From Chitinispirillales bacterium ANBcel5 (lineage in GTDB: Bacteria > Fibrobacterota > Chitinivibrionia > Chitinivibrionales > Chitinispirillaceae): DNA of 64,000 nucleotides. A program made the translations under genes and the position numbers. Under the pieces are notes generated by a model. It saw only the letters and a list, made by a program, of their open reading frames with translations, searched no databases and was not told the origin of the DNA. Each line of letters begins with the position of its first letter. Within the stretch, counting starts at the first letter, position 1. The stretch spans positions 1 to 64,000 of the forward strand of contig JARUKZ010000016.1 in NCBI GenBank assembly GCA_029688955.1. Reading direction: 5' to 3'. Below are positions 63,265 through 64,000 of the stretch, in pieces.

Positions 63265-64000
63265 CCAAACCCAAACGCTACGGAAAATTCTCTGGGACGA
63301 ATCGAATCATCGGCAATATTTATGGGAGTTAATGCAAAAGCAAGTCTACCTTCAACATTTAGTTGGATAGGAAAGGATTCAAAAAAAGAGATGTCAAATA
63401 AGCTATAGATGGATAGAGTTGAAGCTTCTAATGAGGAAGAAAAAAGAACTTTAGGATTTAGTCCAGCTCCTATGTAAGGAAAAACCATATCGAAGGGAGC
63501 TATAACAGCAGCACCCAAACTAAAATTTATCCCACTTCCATAGTCGTATACAGTATCAATATGACCAATACTGGGGAAGAAAGGGCCTGCAAAATATTCC
63601 ACAAAATAATAATGGGTTTGAATCTTTCCCTGGTAACCAAAGCTTATAATCGGTGATAACTTTAAATTATCATAATAGGAATATTTTGAAATAATTTTTA
63701 TTCCATGATTGATTGAGAATGTATCTTTTGGTCTCACTTCTACACGAGCACTTTTATCAGAAGTACTAATATCTTTGTTTCGTTTTACAATTTGTTGAGC
63801 AAGGTTCCTACAAGCTTCACCTATGTCATCGATGTTGGATGTAGTGCTGCTTTGAACGCTAAATATTACTTCACCGCTCATGTCGTATAGATCTGCATAT
63901 AGTACAACTCAATATTTCAGCCCAACAACGTTAAGCTTTATATATTGCTCAACACAAGTTTTCTGCTATTTCTGTATCGGGATAAAGTTCTATTGATTCT
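63258..64000 (-). pseudogene. broken paralogue of the beta-barrel-like protein, runs off the window
   Basis: The 207-residue open part from an internal ATG (63881) matches the C-terminal two thirds of its neighbour (YFVEYFAGPFFPS, GAGLNPKVLFSSS). Upstream codons still align without gaps to the paralogue (YIKLNVVGLKY-stop-VVLYADLYD), but a TGA at 63909-63911 replaces one residue. A frame change near 63945-63955 separates CVEQYIK from ESIELYPDTEIAENL. So at least two lesions are present and the true start lies beyond the window. Confidence 0.78.

Noticed and set aside
63909..63911. TGA read as an amino acid (selenocysteine or recoding)
   Set aside because: The aligned residue in the paralogue is Asn, no SECIS-like hairpin is seen, TGA ends other genes normally, and a second lesion lies upstream.

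Overview
This window comes from the chromosome of a moderately AT-leaning, Gram-negative-type bacterium. Signal peptides, predicted outer-membrane beta-barrel proteins, a periplasmic alpha-2-macroglobulin-like protein, and a GlnRS beside GluRS all fit an envelope with two membranes. The mix of an MglA-type GTPase with a PATAN/DUF4388 protein, ADP-forming acetate-CoA ligase, GlgE-pathway genes and rSAM/selenodomain-associated transferases suggests a fermentative lineage such as Fibrobacterota (Chitinispirillum-like) or a deltaproteobacterial relative. That placement is inference; there is no marker that settles it.

Layout. 0-4 kb: an MglA-like GTPase (cut by the window edge, with an 18-bp repeat in its tail), a PATAN/DUF4388 membrane protein and a TPR/zinc-ribbon membrane protein, all on the minus strand. 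4-8 kb: translation genes rpsT, gltX, glnS and tRNA-Ala(GGC). 8-11 kb: two secreted flavodoxin-like paralogues flanking a ferric-reductase-like flavocytochrome. 11-15 kb: an acetyl-CoA/acetate operon (ADP-forming acetate-CoA ligase plus a CoA-transferase/GNAT fusion). 15-19.6 kb: inositol-phosphatase-like, MarC-like, acyltransferase, tag and ispD. 19.7-24 kb: argC-argB-argD-argG. 24.4-30.3 kb: one giant alpha-2-macroglobulin-like protein.

30.3-42.7 kb is accessory in character. It has REP-like palindromes, an exact array of 62 heptamers, several broken genes (frameshifts and a nonsense codon), two SDRs, a debranching-enzyme-like protein, and a dispersed set of genes typical of rSAM/selenodomain neighbourhoods: two small transferases, a BioB/HydE-like radical SAM enzyme, a mercuric-reductase-like flavoprotein and a rhodanese remnant. 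42.7-47 kb: a stress-type group (baeRF-domain protein, YqjE-like and small membrane proteins, PRC-barrel protein, RRM protein). 47-62.3 kb: an alpha-glucan/trehalose block (six-hairpin glycosidase-like protein, GT4, site-2 protease with CBS domains, PTS enzyme I, GlgE, TreS-maltokinase fusion, TreZ). It is interrupted by a NAD-synthase-like plus acyl-carrier-protein pair. The window ends in tandem beta-barrel-like paralogues, one of them broken.

Working together: TreS converts trehalose to maltose, the fused kinase makes maltose-1-phosphate, GlgE builds alpha-1,4-glucan, and TreZ returns trehalose from maltooligosyl-trehalose. The two acetyl-CoA enzymes connect acetate, CoA and ATP. The arg genes form one biosynthetic operon without argJ or argF in view. 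All reading was by eye; no database search was run.
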